From Streptomyces pilosus (GTDB lineage: Bacteria > Actinomycetota > Actinomycetes > Streptomycetales > Streptomycetaceae): a stretch of DNA of 64,000 nt. Positions 26,165-34,952 of the stretch are shown piece after piece. The notes beneath the pieces are model-generated. The model worked only from the letters and a program-made list of their open reading frames with translations, was not told the origin of the DNA and did no database searches. The position numbers and the translations under genes were made by a program. The stretch spans positions 310,001 to 374,000 of the forward strand of contig NZ_BMTU01000003.1 in assembly GCF_014649835.1 (NCBI RefSeq), given 5' to 3'. Positions within the stretch are counted from its first letter, which is position 1; each line of letters starts with the position of its first letter.

Positions 26165-27067
26165 TCAGCCCAGGCAGATGACCAGCAGACAGAGCCGTGC
26201 GGAGTCCGGGTCGGTCTCCGGCGTGTTCTCCGGGGCGGTGGCCGGAGGGGTGGAGGGGGCGGGCCGGGCGTCCTCGCCCCCGCCGGTGCCCCCGGTGCCG
26301 TCGTCCGCGGCCGGCGGCGGGGACGCGGGCCGGGTGGTACCCGCGGCGGGGGGAGCCTGCCCCTGGCCGGTGTCCACGCCCGCGCCCGTGTCCCCGCCCG
26401 CGCGTCCGCCGGAGCGGGAGACGGAGTCCGGGTCGGCCGACCGCGCGGGGGCCACCGCCTCCGTGCGGGGAGCGGTGCCACCGGCGGTGGAGGCCGGGGC
26501 CGCGGCGTCCGAAGCCCGCTCACCGTCGCCCGCCGGGGGCGACGCGGGCGCACGGTCCGCAGGCGTGGAGGGGGACGCCGGACCGGGGGAACCGTCCGCG
26601 GGTCCCGTCGCGCCGCCCATGCCCCGGACGTCGGGCGCGGTGGCGGCCTGCCCCCGGTCACCGCTGCCGCCGTTCGCCGAGGCGAGGGTCAGACCGCCGC
26701 CCGCCAGCGCCACGGCCGTGGCGACCAGGGCGCGCCGCTGGGTCTTCCTCCAGCGGGCCAGCTGCCGCCGCCGCGCCGCCCGGCCGGTACCCGCACCTGT
26801 GTCGGGGGCCGCGGCCGTCTCCCGCGGTACACCGTGACCCGCGCCGTCCCCTGTGCCGTCGGGCGCCGTGACGGCCGACGCGACGGCCGGCGGCACGGCC
26901 GGCGGGACGGCCGAAGGCACGGCGCCGGTCCGGGCGGCGACGGTCGCCGTCCCCGGAAGGGCGCGGCCACCGATGAGGCTGGGCGCGATGTCGGGGGCGT
27001 AGGCGCCGCAGCCGGGGCAGACCAGGGCGCCGTTGAGATGCCGGCGGCACGTGGAGCAGTAGTCCAT
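26165..27067 (-). CDS. SCO2400-like protein: zinc ribbon, membrane helix, Pro/Ala-rich exterior
   Basis: The 300-residue protein starts with a zinc ribbon (MDYCSTCRRHLNGALVCPGC, i.e. two CxxC pairs) and the conserved GAYAPDIAPS, then an Ala/Pro linker and a basic stretch (RRRQLARWRKTQRRALV) before one membrane helix (ATAVALAGGGLTLASA). The rest is a Pro/Ala/Ser/Thr/Gly-rich extracellular chain ending in an odd hydrophobic Cys-containing tail, CLLVICLG. I recognise the N-terminal pattern as the Streptomyces SCO2400 family. Function unknown; a wall-spanning sensor with a cytoplasmic metal ribbon is one reading. Confidence 0.75.
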   Translation of the reverse strand: MDYCSTCRRHLNGALVCPGCGAYAPDIAPSLIGGRALPGTATVAARTGAVPSAVPPAVPPAVASAVTAPDGTGDGAGHGVPRETAAAPDTGAGTGRAARRRQLARWRKTQRRALVATAVALAGGGLTLASANGGSGDRGQAATAPDVRGMGGATGPADGSPGPASPSTPADRAPASPPAGDGERASDAAAPASTAGGTAPRTEAVAPARSADPDSVSRSGGRAGGDTGAGVDTGQGQAPPAAGTTRPASPPPAADDGTGGTGGGEDARPAPSTPPATAPENTPETDPDSARLCLLVICLG

Positions 27068-27371
27068 CCGCTTCTTCCTGAGTCGTCGGACCGGCCGTCC
27101 GGGAAGGGGCCCGGTCCGGAGCGGGGAACAGCCACGCTAGCCACGCCTTCGGCCGACTGTGTGCAGCCCGTGTGCCTCTCCTGCGCACGTTCTCGGCGCA
27201 CCGGGCGAGAAGGTCGTGAGCACGCCCGCCGCGCCGCCCCGCACCGGACACACTGCTGACCGACGTCCAGGGCGTGGCCGCGCACCGGCCCCGACGCCCT
27301 GCCGAGGTGCCGCGCCGGCCGCCCGGCCGGGCGGCCGCCCACGCCGCACTCCCGCCCGGAAGGCGCCCCAC

Positions 27372-28511
27372 GTGAACCCCCGTACCCCCCACGCCCCCAC
27401 CTCCGTACGCCGCCGCGTCACGGTCCTCGCCGCCGCGCTGTCGGCCCTCTCACTGACCGGCTGCGGTGTCCTCGGCGCCACCGGCGGCGCCGACGCGGGA
27501 CCGGAGTCCCGGAGCTACGACATCACCGTGGGCCTGCTGCTGCCCGACACGGACACGGCACGCTTCGAGAAGTTCGACTACCCGCTGATCAAGCAGCGGG
27601 TCTCCTCGCTCACCGACCAGCAGGGCCGGGTCGTCTACGCGAACGCCGGGGGCAGCAGGACCCGGCAGAGCGAGCAGTTCCGGCAGCTGGTCGCCGACCG
27701 CGTCGACGTGATCCTGGTGAACGCCGTGGACTCCGCAGCGATCGCGCCGGACGTGCGCCGGGCGAAGGAGGCGGACATCCCCGTCATCGCCTACGACCGG
27801 CTCGCCGAGGGTCCCATCGACGCCTACGTCTCGCACGACAACGAACTCGTCGGCCAGGTGCAGGGCCGCGCCCTGGTGAACGCGCTCGGCGACGACGCCG
27901 AGAAGAGCAAGGTCGTCATGATGAACGGCGCTCCCGCCGACCCGAACACGGCGCTGTTCAAGAAGGGCGCCCTCGGCGAGCTGGACGGCAAGGTCGACAT
28001 CGCCAGGTCCTACGACACCGAGAAGTGGCTGCCCGAGGTCGCCGCGGAGAACATGCGCAAGGCGATCGACGAGGTCGGCGCCGGCAACGTCGCCGCCGTC
28101 TACTCGGCCAACGACGGTATGGCCGGCGCCGTCATCGAGACCCTCCAGGACGCCGGTGTGACCGACCTGCCGCCGGTGACCGGGCAGGACGCGGACCTCG
28201 CGGCCGTGCGGCGGGTCGTGGCGGGCACCCAGTACATGACGGTGTACAAGCCGTTCCTCCAGGAGGCGACCGGGGCCGCGGAGATGGCGGTGGCGAAGGT
28301 GCAGGACCGCTCGATCCAGTTCGACGCGCTGGCCCGGGACCGCGTCGACAGCTCCACGCGCGAGGACATCCCCGCCATGCTGGTCCCGGTGACCGCCCTC
28401 ACCAGGGAGAACGTCGAGGACACCGTGGTCGGTGACGGCGTCTACAGCGTGCGGGAGATCTGCACCAAGCCCTACGCGGCGGCCTGCGCGGAGATCGGCC
28501 TCACCCCGTGA
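27372..28511 (+). CDS. Sugar ABC transporter substrate-binding lipoprotein (XylF-like), orphan
   Basis: A 379-residue periplasmic-binding-protein type I protein. The signal peptide ends in a lipobox (LSLTGC). The domain matches xylose/ribose-binding proteins: ITVGLLLPDTDTARFEKFD, FRQLVADRVDVILVNAVDS, IPVIAYDRLAEGPIDAYVSH, KVVMMNGAPADPNTALFKKG and VYSANDGMAGAVIETLQDAG. It delivers a sugar to an ABC importer or chemosensor. No permease or ATPase gene is adjacent, so it must share a distant transporter or serve as a signalling binder. GTG 27372 is the first start before the signal peptide. Confidence 0.9.
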   Translation: MNPRTPHAPTSVRRRVTVLAAALSALSLTGCGVLGATGGADAGPESRSYDITVGLLLPDTDTARFEKFDYPLIKQRVSSLTDQQGRVVYANAGGSRTRQSEQFRQLVADRVDVILVNAVDSAAIAPDVRRAKEADIPVIAYDRLAEGPIDAYVSHDNELVGQVQGRALVNALGDDAEKSKVVMMNGAPADPNTALFKKGALGELDGKVDIARSYDTEKWLPEVAAENMRKAIDEVGAGNVAAVYSANDGMAGAVIETLQDAGVTDLPPVTGQDADLAAVRRVVAGTQYMTVYKPFLQEATGAAEMAVAKVQDRSIQFDALARDRVDSSTREDIPAMLVPVTALTRENVEDTVVGDGVYSVREICTKPYAAACAEIGLTP

Positions 28512-28617
28512 CCAGGTGACTGTGGCACACGTCACTCCGCTGGTCCGGTGACGTCCGCCCCTCCCGCCGGTCATGACAGGTGAGACGCAGACGCGAGCGA
28601 GAGAAGGAGCGGCCGGC

Positions 28618-28836
28618 ATGAGCGCACAGGTGAAGGGCCCCGCGAGCTATTTCCCGTCCATCGAGAAGAAGTACGGCCGCCCGGTCGCGGAGTGGAAGGA
28701 CCTCATCCGGGCGTCGCCGCTGACCCGGCACATGGAGCTCGTCGCCTGGCTCAAGACCGAGCACGGCCTGGGCCACGGTCACGCCAACGCCCTGGTCGCC
28801 CACACCCTCGCCGAGGACAGCGCCCCGAAGGCGTGA
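28618..28836 (+). CDS. DUF4287 domain protein
   Basis: A 72-residue protein, MSAQVKGPASYFPSIEKKYG to the C-terminus, with the DUF4287 pattern (RPVAEWKDLIR, HMELVAWLKTEHGLGHGHAN). The family is small, soluble and of unknown function, often near genes for DUF5655 or stress proteins. ATG 28618 follows GAGAAGGAG with a good spacing. Confidence 0.9.
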   Translation: MSAQVKGPASYFPSIEKKYGRPVAEWKDLIRASPLTRHMELVAWLKTEHGLGHGHANALVAHTLAEDSAPKA

Positions 28837-28908
28837 GGGGGGCGGCGGGACCGTGACCCGTCGGCCCCCCCCAGGGCCGTTCCCCGTCACCGGAGTTAGG
28901 ATCCGGGC

Positions 28909-29853
28909 ATGGCCCTGAGCGCGAGCGACGTGGAGCTGTTCACGGTCTCCAGGCCGCGGCTGGAGGCCATCGCCTACCGGCTGCTCGGTTCCGCGAGCGA
29001 GGCCGAGGACGCCGTGCAGGAGACGTTCCTGCGGTGGCAGGCCGCCGACGCCGGGAGCGTCCGGGTGCCCGAGGCGTGGCTGACGAAGGTCCTCACCAAC
29101 CTGTGCCTGAACCAGCTGACCTCCGCCCGGGCCCGGCGCGAGACGTACGTGGGCGAGTGGCTGCCCGAGCCGCTCGTCGCCGGTGACCCCATGCTCGGCC
29201 CCGCCGACACCGCCGAACAGCGGGAGTCGGTGTCGTACGCGGTGCTGGTGCTGCTGGAGCGGCTCGCCCCGAACGAGCGGGCGGTGTACGTGCTGCGGGA
29301 GGCGTTCGACTACCCGCACCGGGAGATCGCGGAGATCCTCGACCTCACCGAGGCCGCCAGCCAGCAGTTGCTGCACCGCGCCCGGAAGCACCTCGCGCAG
29401 GGCAGGGCCCGTACCGAGGTCGACGCGGCCGCCGCCCGCAAGGTCCTCGACGAGTTCCTCGCGGCCGCCACCAGCGGCCGGACCGAGCCGCTGGTCCGGC
29501 TGCTCACCGCGGACGCCGTCGCGGTCGGCGACGGCGGCGGGAAGGTCCCCGCCCGCACCAAGGCGTTCGAGGGCGCGCTCGCGGTCGCCCGGTTCATGCG
29601 GGGCCTGTTCACGCCGGGCAAGGGCAAGCGCGCCCTGGTCGGCGGCTCCCCCGGCATCCACGTCGCGACCGTCAACGGCGGTCCCGCCCTGGTGGCGGTC
29701 GTCGAGGACCGGGTCGTCGGTGTCATGTGCCTGGAGGTCACCACCGAGGGCATCACCGCCATCCGCAGCCAGGCCAACCCCGACAAGCTCGCACGCCTCA
29801 CGGAGCGCTGGGCCGCCGAGGACCACGGGGAACCCCTCTTCCACGCCTTCTGA
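28909..29853 (+). CDS. ECF41-group RNA polymerase sigma factor (SigJ-like)
   Basis: A 314-residue extracytoplasmic-function sigma factor. The sigma-2 region (YRLLGSASEAEDAVQETFLR) and sigma-4 region (EIAEILDLTEAASQQLLHRA) are followed by a SnoaL/NTF2-like C-terminal domain. The ECF41 hallmark motifs are all present: WLPEPL in the linker, DGGGK, and NPDKLARL near the end. In ECF41 the C-terminal extension regulates activity in place of a separate anti-sigma factor. ECF41 genes usually adjoin an oxidoreductase, epimerase or carboxymuconolactone-decarboxylase target gene; here the target is the FAD oxidoreductase 92 bases downstream. Confidence 0.95.
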   Translation: MALSASDVELFTVSRPRLEAIAYRLLGSASEAEDAVQETFLRWQAADAGSVRVPEAWLTKVLTNLCLNQLTSARARRETYVGEWLPEPLVAGDPMLGPADTAEQRESVSYAVLVLLERLAPNERAVYVLREAFDYPHREIAEILDLTEAASQQLLHRARKHLAQGRARTEVDAAAARKVLDEFLAAATSGRTEPLVRLLTADAVAVGDGGGKVPARTKAFEGALAVARFMRGLFTPGKGKRALVGGSPGIHVATVNGGPALVAVVEDRVVGVMCLEVTTEGITAIRSQANPDKLARLTERWAAEDHGEPLFHAF

Positions 29854-29945
29854 ACGACGTGTGACACAGGCCACATGCCACTCCTGTCAGGAAACGGCGG
29901 GCCGCCCGGTTCAAGGGGCGAACCCGCCGACGACAGGAGCAGGCC

Positions 29946-31199
29946 ATGCAGCACCGCATCATCGTCCTCGGAGCCGGCTACACCGGAGCCTCCGCCGCCG
30001 GACGCCTCGCCAGGCGGCTGCGCCGCCAGGACACCGCCATCACCCTCGTCAACGCCGAGCCCGACTTCGTCGAACGCGTCCGCAACCACGAGCTCGCGGC
30101 CGGCCGGCGGCTGCGGCACCGGCCCCTCGCCGAGATGCTCGCGGGCACCGGTGTCGAACTGAGGATCGCCCGGGTCACCGCGGTCGACGTCGACCGCAGG
30201 ACCGTCACCGTCCGGGACGCGGACGGCGAGGGCGAGGGAGAACTGGAGTACGACACCCTCGTGTACGCCCTCGGCAGCGGCTGGAACGACCGGGGCGTCC
30301 CCGGGGCCGCCGAGCACGCCCACGAGATCGCCGGCCGTGGCGGAGCCCTCCGGGTGCGCGAACGCCTCGCCCTGCTGGAGGCCGGACAGCGCGTGATGGT
30401 GGTCGGCGGCGGTCTCACCGGTCTGGAGGCCGCGACCGAGATCGCCGAGGCCCGCCCGGACCTCGAGGTCGCCCTCGCCGCCCGCGGCGGACTCGGCGAC
30501 TGGCTCTCGCCCAAGGGGCGCGGGCACCTGCGCAAGGTCTTCGACCGGCTCGGCGTCACCGCCCACGAGCACGTCGACGTCACCGCGGTCCACGCCGACC
30601 GCGTCACCACCGCCGACGGCGTGTCCCTCCCGGCCGCGCTCACCGTGTGGACCACCGGCTTCGCCGTCCACCCGATCGCCCGGACCACCGCGCTGGAGAC
30701 CACCGGCACGGGCCAGATCGTCGTCGACCGCACCATGCGTTCGGTCTCGCACCCCGAGGTGTACGCCGTCGGTGACGCGGCCATGGTGACGGGCCCCGGC
30801 GGCAAGCCGCTGCGGATGTCCTGCGCCTCGGGCATTCCCACCGCCTGGCAGGCCGCCGACTCCATCGCGGCACGCCTGACCGGCGGGAAGCTGCCCGACG
30901 TGACGATCCGCTACTTCAACCAGTGCGTCTCGCTGGGCCGCAAGGAGGGCCTCATCCAGTACGTCACCGCCGACGACCGTTCCGTGAACGCGGCCCTGAC
31001 CGGGCGGTTCGCCGCCCTCTACAAGGAACTGGTCTGCAAGGGCGCCGCCTGGGCCGTGGCCCACCCGACGCTCGGACTGCCGACCCGGCGCCGCGCCGTG
31101 CGCGCCGCGGCCACCGCGGCCCCTGCCGACCCCGTAGCCACCGCGGCTCCCGCGGCGCCGGCCGACGCGGCGCGCCCGGCGACCGGGACGGCGGCCTGA
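29946..31199 (+). CDS. FAD/NAD(P)-dependent oxidoreductase, likely ECF41 target
   Basis: A 417-residue flavoprotein of the NDH-2/disulfide-reductase-like family. FAD-binding GxGxxG is at the start (IIVLGAGYTGASAAGRLARR), a second dinucleotide site follows (QRVMVVGGGLTGLEAATEIA), and the C-terminal FAD motif is EVYAVGDAAMV. The tail is Ala/Pro-rich. It lies directly after the ECF41 sigma gene, the usual place of an ECF41-controlled oxidoreductase. A TGTCAG element at 29885 in the 92-base gap loosely resembles the ECF41 -35 element. The electron acceptor cannot be told from sequence. Confidence 0.93.
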   Translation: MQHRIIVLGAGYTGASAAGRLARRLRRQDTAITLVNAEPDFVERVRNHELAAGRRLRHRPLAEMLAGTGVELRIARVTAVDVDRRTVTVRDADGEGEGELEYDTLVYALGSGWNDRGVPGAAEHAHEIAGRGGALRVRERLALLEAGQRVMVVGGGLTGLEAATEIAEARPDLEVALAARGGLGDWLSPKGRGHLRKVFDRLGVTAHEHVDVTAVHADRVTTADGVSLPAALTVWTTGFAVHPIARTTALETTGTGQIVVDRTMRSVSHPEVYAVGDAAMVTGPGGKPLRMSCASGIPTAWQAADSIAARLTGGKLPDVTIRYFNQCVSLGRKEGLIQYVTADDRSVNAALTGRFAALYKELVCKGAAWAVAHPTLGLPTRRRAVRAAATAAPADPVATAAPAAPADAARPATGTAA

Positions 31200-31608
31200 C
31201 CCCGCCCCCCCCACGCGGGGTCCCGGCCGCCGCCCGCCCCGGGGCGGCCGGCGAGACCGAAGGAGGCGGCGCGCGGTGCGAACACCGTGTCGCCGTCACC
31301 GGCCGTCGCCGGCACCGAGACGTGCCAGGCCCCCTTCTCCGACCCGGCCGCCTCCTCCCGCGTCACCTCCGGCGCGCAGGGCGGTCGCGGTGACGGGACG
31401 TCCCGTCACCGCCCTTCCGGTGTGACCGAGCCCGGGACCGGGCCGGCCGGCGGTCCTCCGGCCCCGGGACGACCACCGTCCGGAACCGGCGGCGGAGAAC
31501 CCCGCCCCCTGACCCCACCCACCCCGCGTCTGCAACCCAGGTAAGAGGGCGGAATCCCCCTCCAGCCGGAGTCGTGACCTGCCGGTGCCGCCCTAGCCTG
31601 AACCGGTC
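31200..31608 (+). other. Intergenic region of about 400 bp
   Basis: No supported gene. A short GC stem around CCCC-ACGC-GGGG at 31202-31220 may terminate the oxidoreductase transcript. The last part presumably holds the promoter of the two-component operon, but no clear -10/-35 pair is seen. Confidence 0.5.
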
Positions 31609-33891
31609 ATGAAACGAATCGACGACCGGCTGCTCCCGGTCCTGCTGCTGTGCGCCCAGGCCGTGGTGTGGCCGGGGGCGGCACTGGCGCGCGGGGACGT
31701 CCCGTCCGCGTCCGCCCTGCTCGTGGCGGCCCTGGTCGCGGGGCCCGTCACGGCCCTGCTCGCCCTGCGCCGCGCCCGCCCGGTCACCACCCTGGTCGTG
31801 ACCGCCGCCGCCTGCGCGCTCGGCGCGGGGCCGCTGCCCGCCGGGGCGACGGCGGTGCTCGGCACCGCGGGCGCCGCGCTCGCCCTGTACGCGGTGGCGA
31901 CCGAACGCGACACCTTCACCTCCGTGCTGTGCGTGGTGGCGCTCGCGCTGTGGCAGCTCCTGTACGGGATCACCCTGCACGGGATCAGCGAACGCGACGG
32001 ACTCGACCTGGTGCTCACCGCCCTGCTGTACGCCACCGTGTGCGGCACCGGCCTGTTCGTCCGCCGGGCCCGTCACACCCGGCAGGCGTCCGAACGGCTG
32101 CTGCGGCGCGCCGAGTCCGAGCGCCACCGGCTCCCGGCGGTCGAACGGCGCAGGATGGAGCGGGAGTTGCACGACGTCAGCGCCCACCACCTGACGGCCG
32201 TGGTGGTCACGGCCGGCGCCGCGCTGGGCCTGCGCGAGCGGCGCCCCGAACTCGCCGGGGAGGCCCTGCGGTTCGCGGTCGACACCGGTCACGAGGTGAC
32301 CCGGGCGCTCGGCGCGGTACGGGCCCCGGCCCCCTCGGGCGAGGACCTGCCGTCGCCGGAGGAACGGCTGCTCGACCTGGTCGCCGGATTCCGGCGCCTC
32401 GACCAGCGGGTGGACGCCGAGATCGACCCGCTGCCGGACGGCGCCGTCGCGGACGCGGCGTACGGCATCGTGCGCGAGGCGCTGACCAACGTGGCACGGT
32501 ACGCCCCCGGGGCCCCCACGCGGGTGCTGTGCCGGTACGGCGACGAGCGCACGGACGTCGTGGTCACCAGCGGGGCGGCACGGCCCGGCACACCGGCGCC
32601 CGGGGCGGGCCTCGGCGGAGGACGCGGCCAGGGCTTCCTGCGCTCCCGGGCCCGGGAGGCGGGCGGCACCCTGACCACCGGCCCCACCCCGGAGGGCGGC
32701 TGGGAGGTGCGGGCGGCCCTGCCCGGGCGCACCGCCGCCCTCACGGAGCGGTCCGGCTCGCGCGGCTACCGCCTGGCGCAGGTGACGGCGGCCGCCGGCC
32801 TCGTCCTGCAGCCGCTGGTGCCGGCGCTGGTCGTGCGGGCGGAGGCCGTATCGGCCGGGCCGGTGTCGGCGGGCGTGCTCTTCGCGCTGCTGGCCGCCGC
32901 CCAGGCGGTCACGCTGCTGTGGCTGCGGCGGGCCCCGCTCACCACGCTCGGCGTGCTGCTCGCCCTGACCGCGCTCTGGCCGGTGGCGATGACCGCGGGC
33001 GACTACGGCGGGCCGGTCGTCCTCCCGCCCGCGCTGGGCATGCTCGCCGTCTGTGCGGCGCTCGCCGTGACCGCGGCCGGGCACCGCCCGCACGCCCTCC
33101 TCCCGGCCACCGCCGCGGTGGTGCAGGCGGCGGCCGTGACCGCCGCCGTGCTGGACCGGGGCACGACCGCGCCCGTCGGGGCGGTCGTCGTGTCGGCGAC
33201 GGCCGGGGCCTGCCTCGCGGCCGGGGCCGCCCACGGATACGGGCTCCTGCGGGGGCGCCGCGAACGGGCCGCCCGGGGCGACCGGGACGAACGCCTCGCC
33301 GCCTGGACCGAGGAGGCGGTCCGGGACGCCTGGGCCGAGCGCCGCCGCATCGCGGGCGGACTGGAGACCACCGTGCTGGCGCGCACCGCCGACATGGTCA
33401 CCGAGGCCGAGGCGGGACGCCTCGACGCCACCGCCGAACGCGCCCGCGAGGCGCTGGCCGCGATGCGTGCCCTGCTCGACACCGTCCGCGAGGGCGAGGC
33501 GGAGCGCGCCCTGCGCCCCCAGCCCACCCTCCAGGCGCTGGACCTGCTCGCCCGCCAGTGCCGGGCCACCGGCCGCGAGGTCGGGATACGCCTGACCGAC
33601 CGCGTACCGGAACACCTGCCGACCGCGGTCGACCTGGCCGCCTACCACGCCGCCGAGACCCTCCTCGCCACCGGCGACGACGACCGGCCGGCGCTGCTCG
33701 AACTCGATGCTGTGGAAGGTACGTTGACGATCACGGCCACCGGGGTCGCACCCGCCGCCCACCCGGCCGTGCGGGAGCGGCTGGCGCCCCGTCTCGCGGC
33801 GCTCGACGGCACCTTCACCACCGGGCCCGCGGACACGGTCCGTCTCCGGCTGCCGCTGACCACGGGCGGCGGGGAGGAGAGGGAACGATGA
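31609..33891 (+). CDS. Duplicated sensor histidine kinase, second module degenerate
   Basis: A 760-residue membrane kinase made of two successive kinase-like halves. The first has four or five membrane helices, a HisKA_3 dimerisation region with the phospho-acceptor His188 in ERRRMERELHDVSAHHL, and an ATPase region (DAAYGIVREALTNVARYAPG). The second half (from about residue 390) has its own membrane segments and a HisKA_3-like region, AERRRIAGGLETTVL, where Glu586 stands in place of the His, and no clear ATP-binding N-box. It overlaps the response-regulator gene by four bases (ATGA), so the two are coupled. The second half may be a sensory or regulatory pseudokinase. Confidence 0.88.
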   Translation: MKRIDDRLLPVLLLCAQAVVWPGAALARGDVPSASALLVAALVAGPVTALLALRRARPVTTLVVTAAACALGAGPLPAGATAVLGTAGAALALYAVATERDTFTSVLCVVALALWQLLYGITLHGISERDGLDLVLTALLYATVCGTGLFVRRARHTRQASERLLRRAESERHRLPAVERRRMERELHDVSAHHLTAVVVTAGAALGLRERRPELAGEALRFAVDTGHEVTRALGAVRAPAPSGEDLPSPEERLLDLVAGFRRLDQRVDAEIDPLPDGAVADAAYGIVREALTNVARYAPGAPTRVLCRYGDERTDVVVTSGAARPGTPAPGAGLGGGRGQGFLRSRAREAGGTLTTGPTPEGGWEVRAALPGRTAALTERSGSRGYRLAQVTAAAGLVLQPLVPALVVRAEAVSAGPVSAGVLFALLAAAQAVTLLWLRRAPLTTLGVLLALTALWPVAMTAGDYGGPVVLPPALGMLAVCAALAVTAAGHRPHALLPATAAVVQAAAVTAAVLDRGTTAPVGAVVVSATAGACLAAGAAHGYGLLRGRRERAARGDRDERLAAWTEEAVRDAWAERRRIAGGLETTVLARTADMVTEAEAGRLDATAERAREALAAMRALLDTVREGEAERALRPQPTLQALDLLARQCRATGREVGIRLTDRVPEHLPTAVDLAAYHAAETLLATGDDDRPALLELDAVEGTLTITATGVAPAAHPAVRERLAPRLAALDGTFTTGPADTVRLRLPLTTGGGEERER

Positions 33892-34571
33892 GTCTCAGGG
33901 TGCTGGTCGCCGACGACCAGGGCATCGTCCGGGCGGGGTTCGCCGCCGTGATCGACGCCGAGGAGGACATGACGGTCGTCGGCGAGGCCGGCGACGGGGC
34001 CGAAGCGGTCCGCCTCACCGCGGAGTCGGCGCCCGACGTGGTCGTCATGGACGTGCGCATGCCGGAACTCGACGGCATCGCCGCCACCAGGATCATCACC
34101 GGCCGCCCGGACGCGCCCCGGGTGCTGGTGCTGACCACCTTCGACCTCGACGCGTACGTCTTCGAGGCACTGCGGGCCGGGGCGTCCGGGTTCCTCCTCA
34201 AGGACGTGTACGCCTCCGAACTGCTCCGGGGAATACGGGTGGTGGCCGCCGGCGAGAGCGTCCTCGCGCCGTCCGCGACCCGCCGCCTGATCGGCCACTA
34301 CGCCTCCGGAGCGGTCGCCGGGGGGCCGGGGGAGCGAAGCCACGGCGCCCTGGACGGCCTGACCGACCGCGAACGGGGCGTCCTCGCCCTGGTCGCCTCC
34401 GGACTCACCAACGCGGAGATCGCCGCACAGCTCGGCATCACCGTCGGCACCGTCAAATCCCATGTCAACGCCGTCCTGCGCAAGCTCGGGCTGCGCGACC
34501 GGGTCCAGGCCACGATCCTCGCCTACGACCTCGGCCTCGCCCGCCCGAACCCGCCCGGCACCCCTCTCTGA
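33888..34571 (+). CDS. LuxR-type response regulator
   Basis: A 227-residue NarL/LuxR-family response regulator. The receiver domain has the acidic pair VADDQ and phospho-acceptor Asp55 in VVVMDVRMPELDG, with the Thr and Lys switch residues (LVLTTFD, FLLKD). The C-terminal helix-turn-helix is LTDRERGVLALVASGLTNAE and GTVKSHVNAVLRKLG. Its start overlaps the kinase stop by four bases. The pair probably controls the small membrane protein gene 17 bases downstream along with other targets. Confidence 0.95.
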   Translation: MSLRVLVADDQGIVRAGFAAVIDAEEDMTVVGEAGDGAEAVRLTAESAPDVVVMDVRMPELDGIAATRIITGRPDAPRVLVLTTFDLDAYVFEALRAGASGFLLKDVYASELLRGIRVVAAGESVLAPSATRRLIGHYASGAVAGGPGERSHGALDGLTDRERGVLALVASGLTNAEIAAQLGITVGTVKSHVNAVLRKLGLRDRVQATILAYDLGLARPNPPGTPL

Positions 34572-34588
34572 CCATCCGAGGAGCCCTC

Positions 34589-34933
34589 ATGACCAGCACC
34601 GCCGAGAAGACCACCGCCGTGACCGGACCCGTCCGATCCCTGCCCCGGCGCCTGCGCCACGCCCTCACGGACGTCGCCGCCCTCGTCTACCTCGGGCTCT
34701 GCGCCGCCCTGACCGTATGGGCGTTTACGGCGAGCACCGGGAACGAGGACGCGTCGTTCGCGGGCGTCATCCCGTGGCTCGCCACCGCCCCGGCCAGTCT
34801 CGTCCTGTTCGTCCTGCCGGACCGTCCCGCGATGTTCCTCGTCGCCATAGTGGTCGGCGCGCTGGCCAACGCCCTGGTCATCGGCGCGTGTGCCCGCGTG
34901 CTGCGGCGCGGCGGCGGCAGGGCGGAGCGGTGA
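34589..34933 (+). CDS. SCO4225-like small membrane protein
   Basis: A 114-residue protein with three hydrophobic segments (VAALVYLGLCAALTVWAF, FAGVIPWLATAPASLVLFVL and AMFLVAIVVGALANALVIG). The central pattern matches what I recall of the Streptomyces SCO4225 membrane family. It starts 17 bases after the response regulator, so it is in the same operon and could be a partner or target of the two-component system. Function unknown. Confidence 0.78.
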   Translation: MTSTAEKTTAVTGPVRSLPRRLRHALTDVAALVYLGLCAALTVWAFTASTGNEDASFAGVIPWLATAPASLVLFVLPDRPAMFLVAIVVGALANALVIGACARVLRRGGGRAER

Positions 34934-34952
34934 CACCCCCCGGCTCCGCCGT

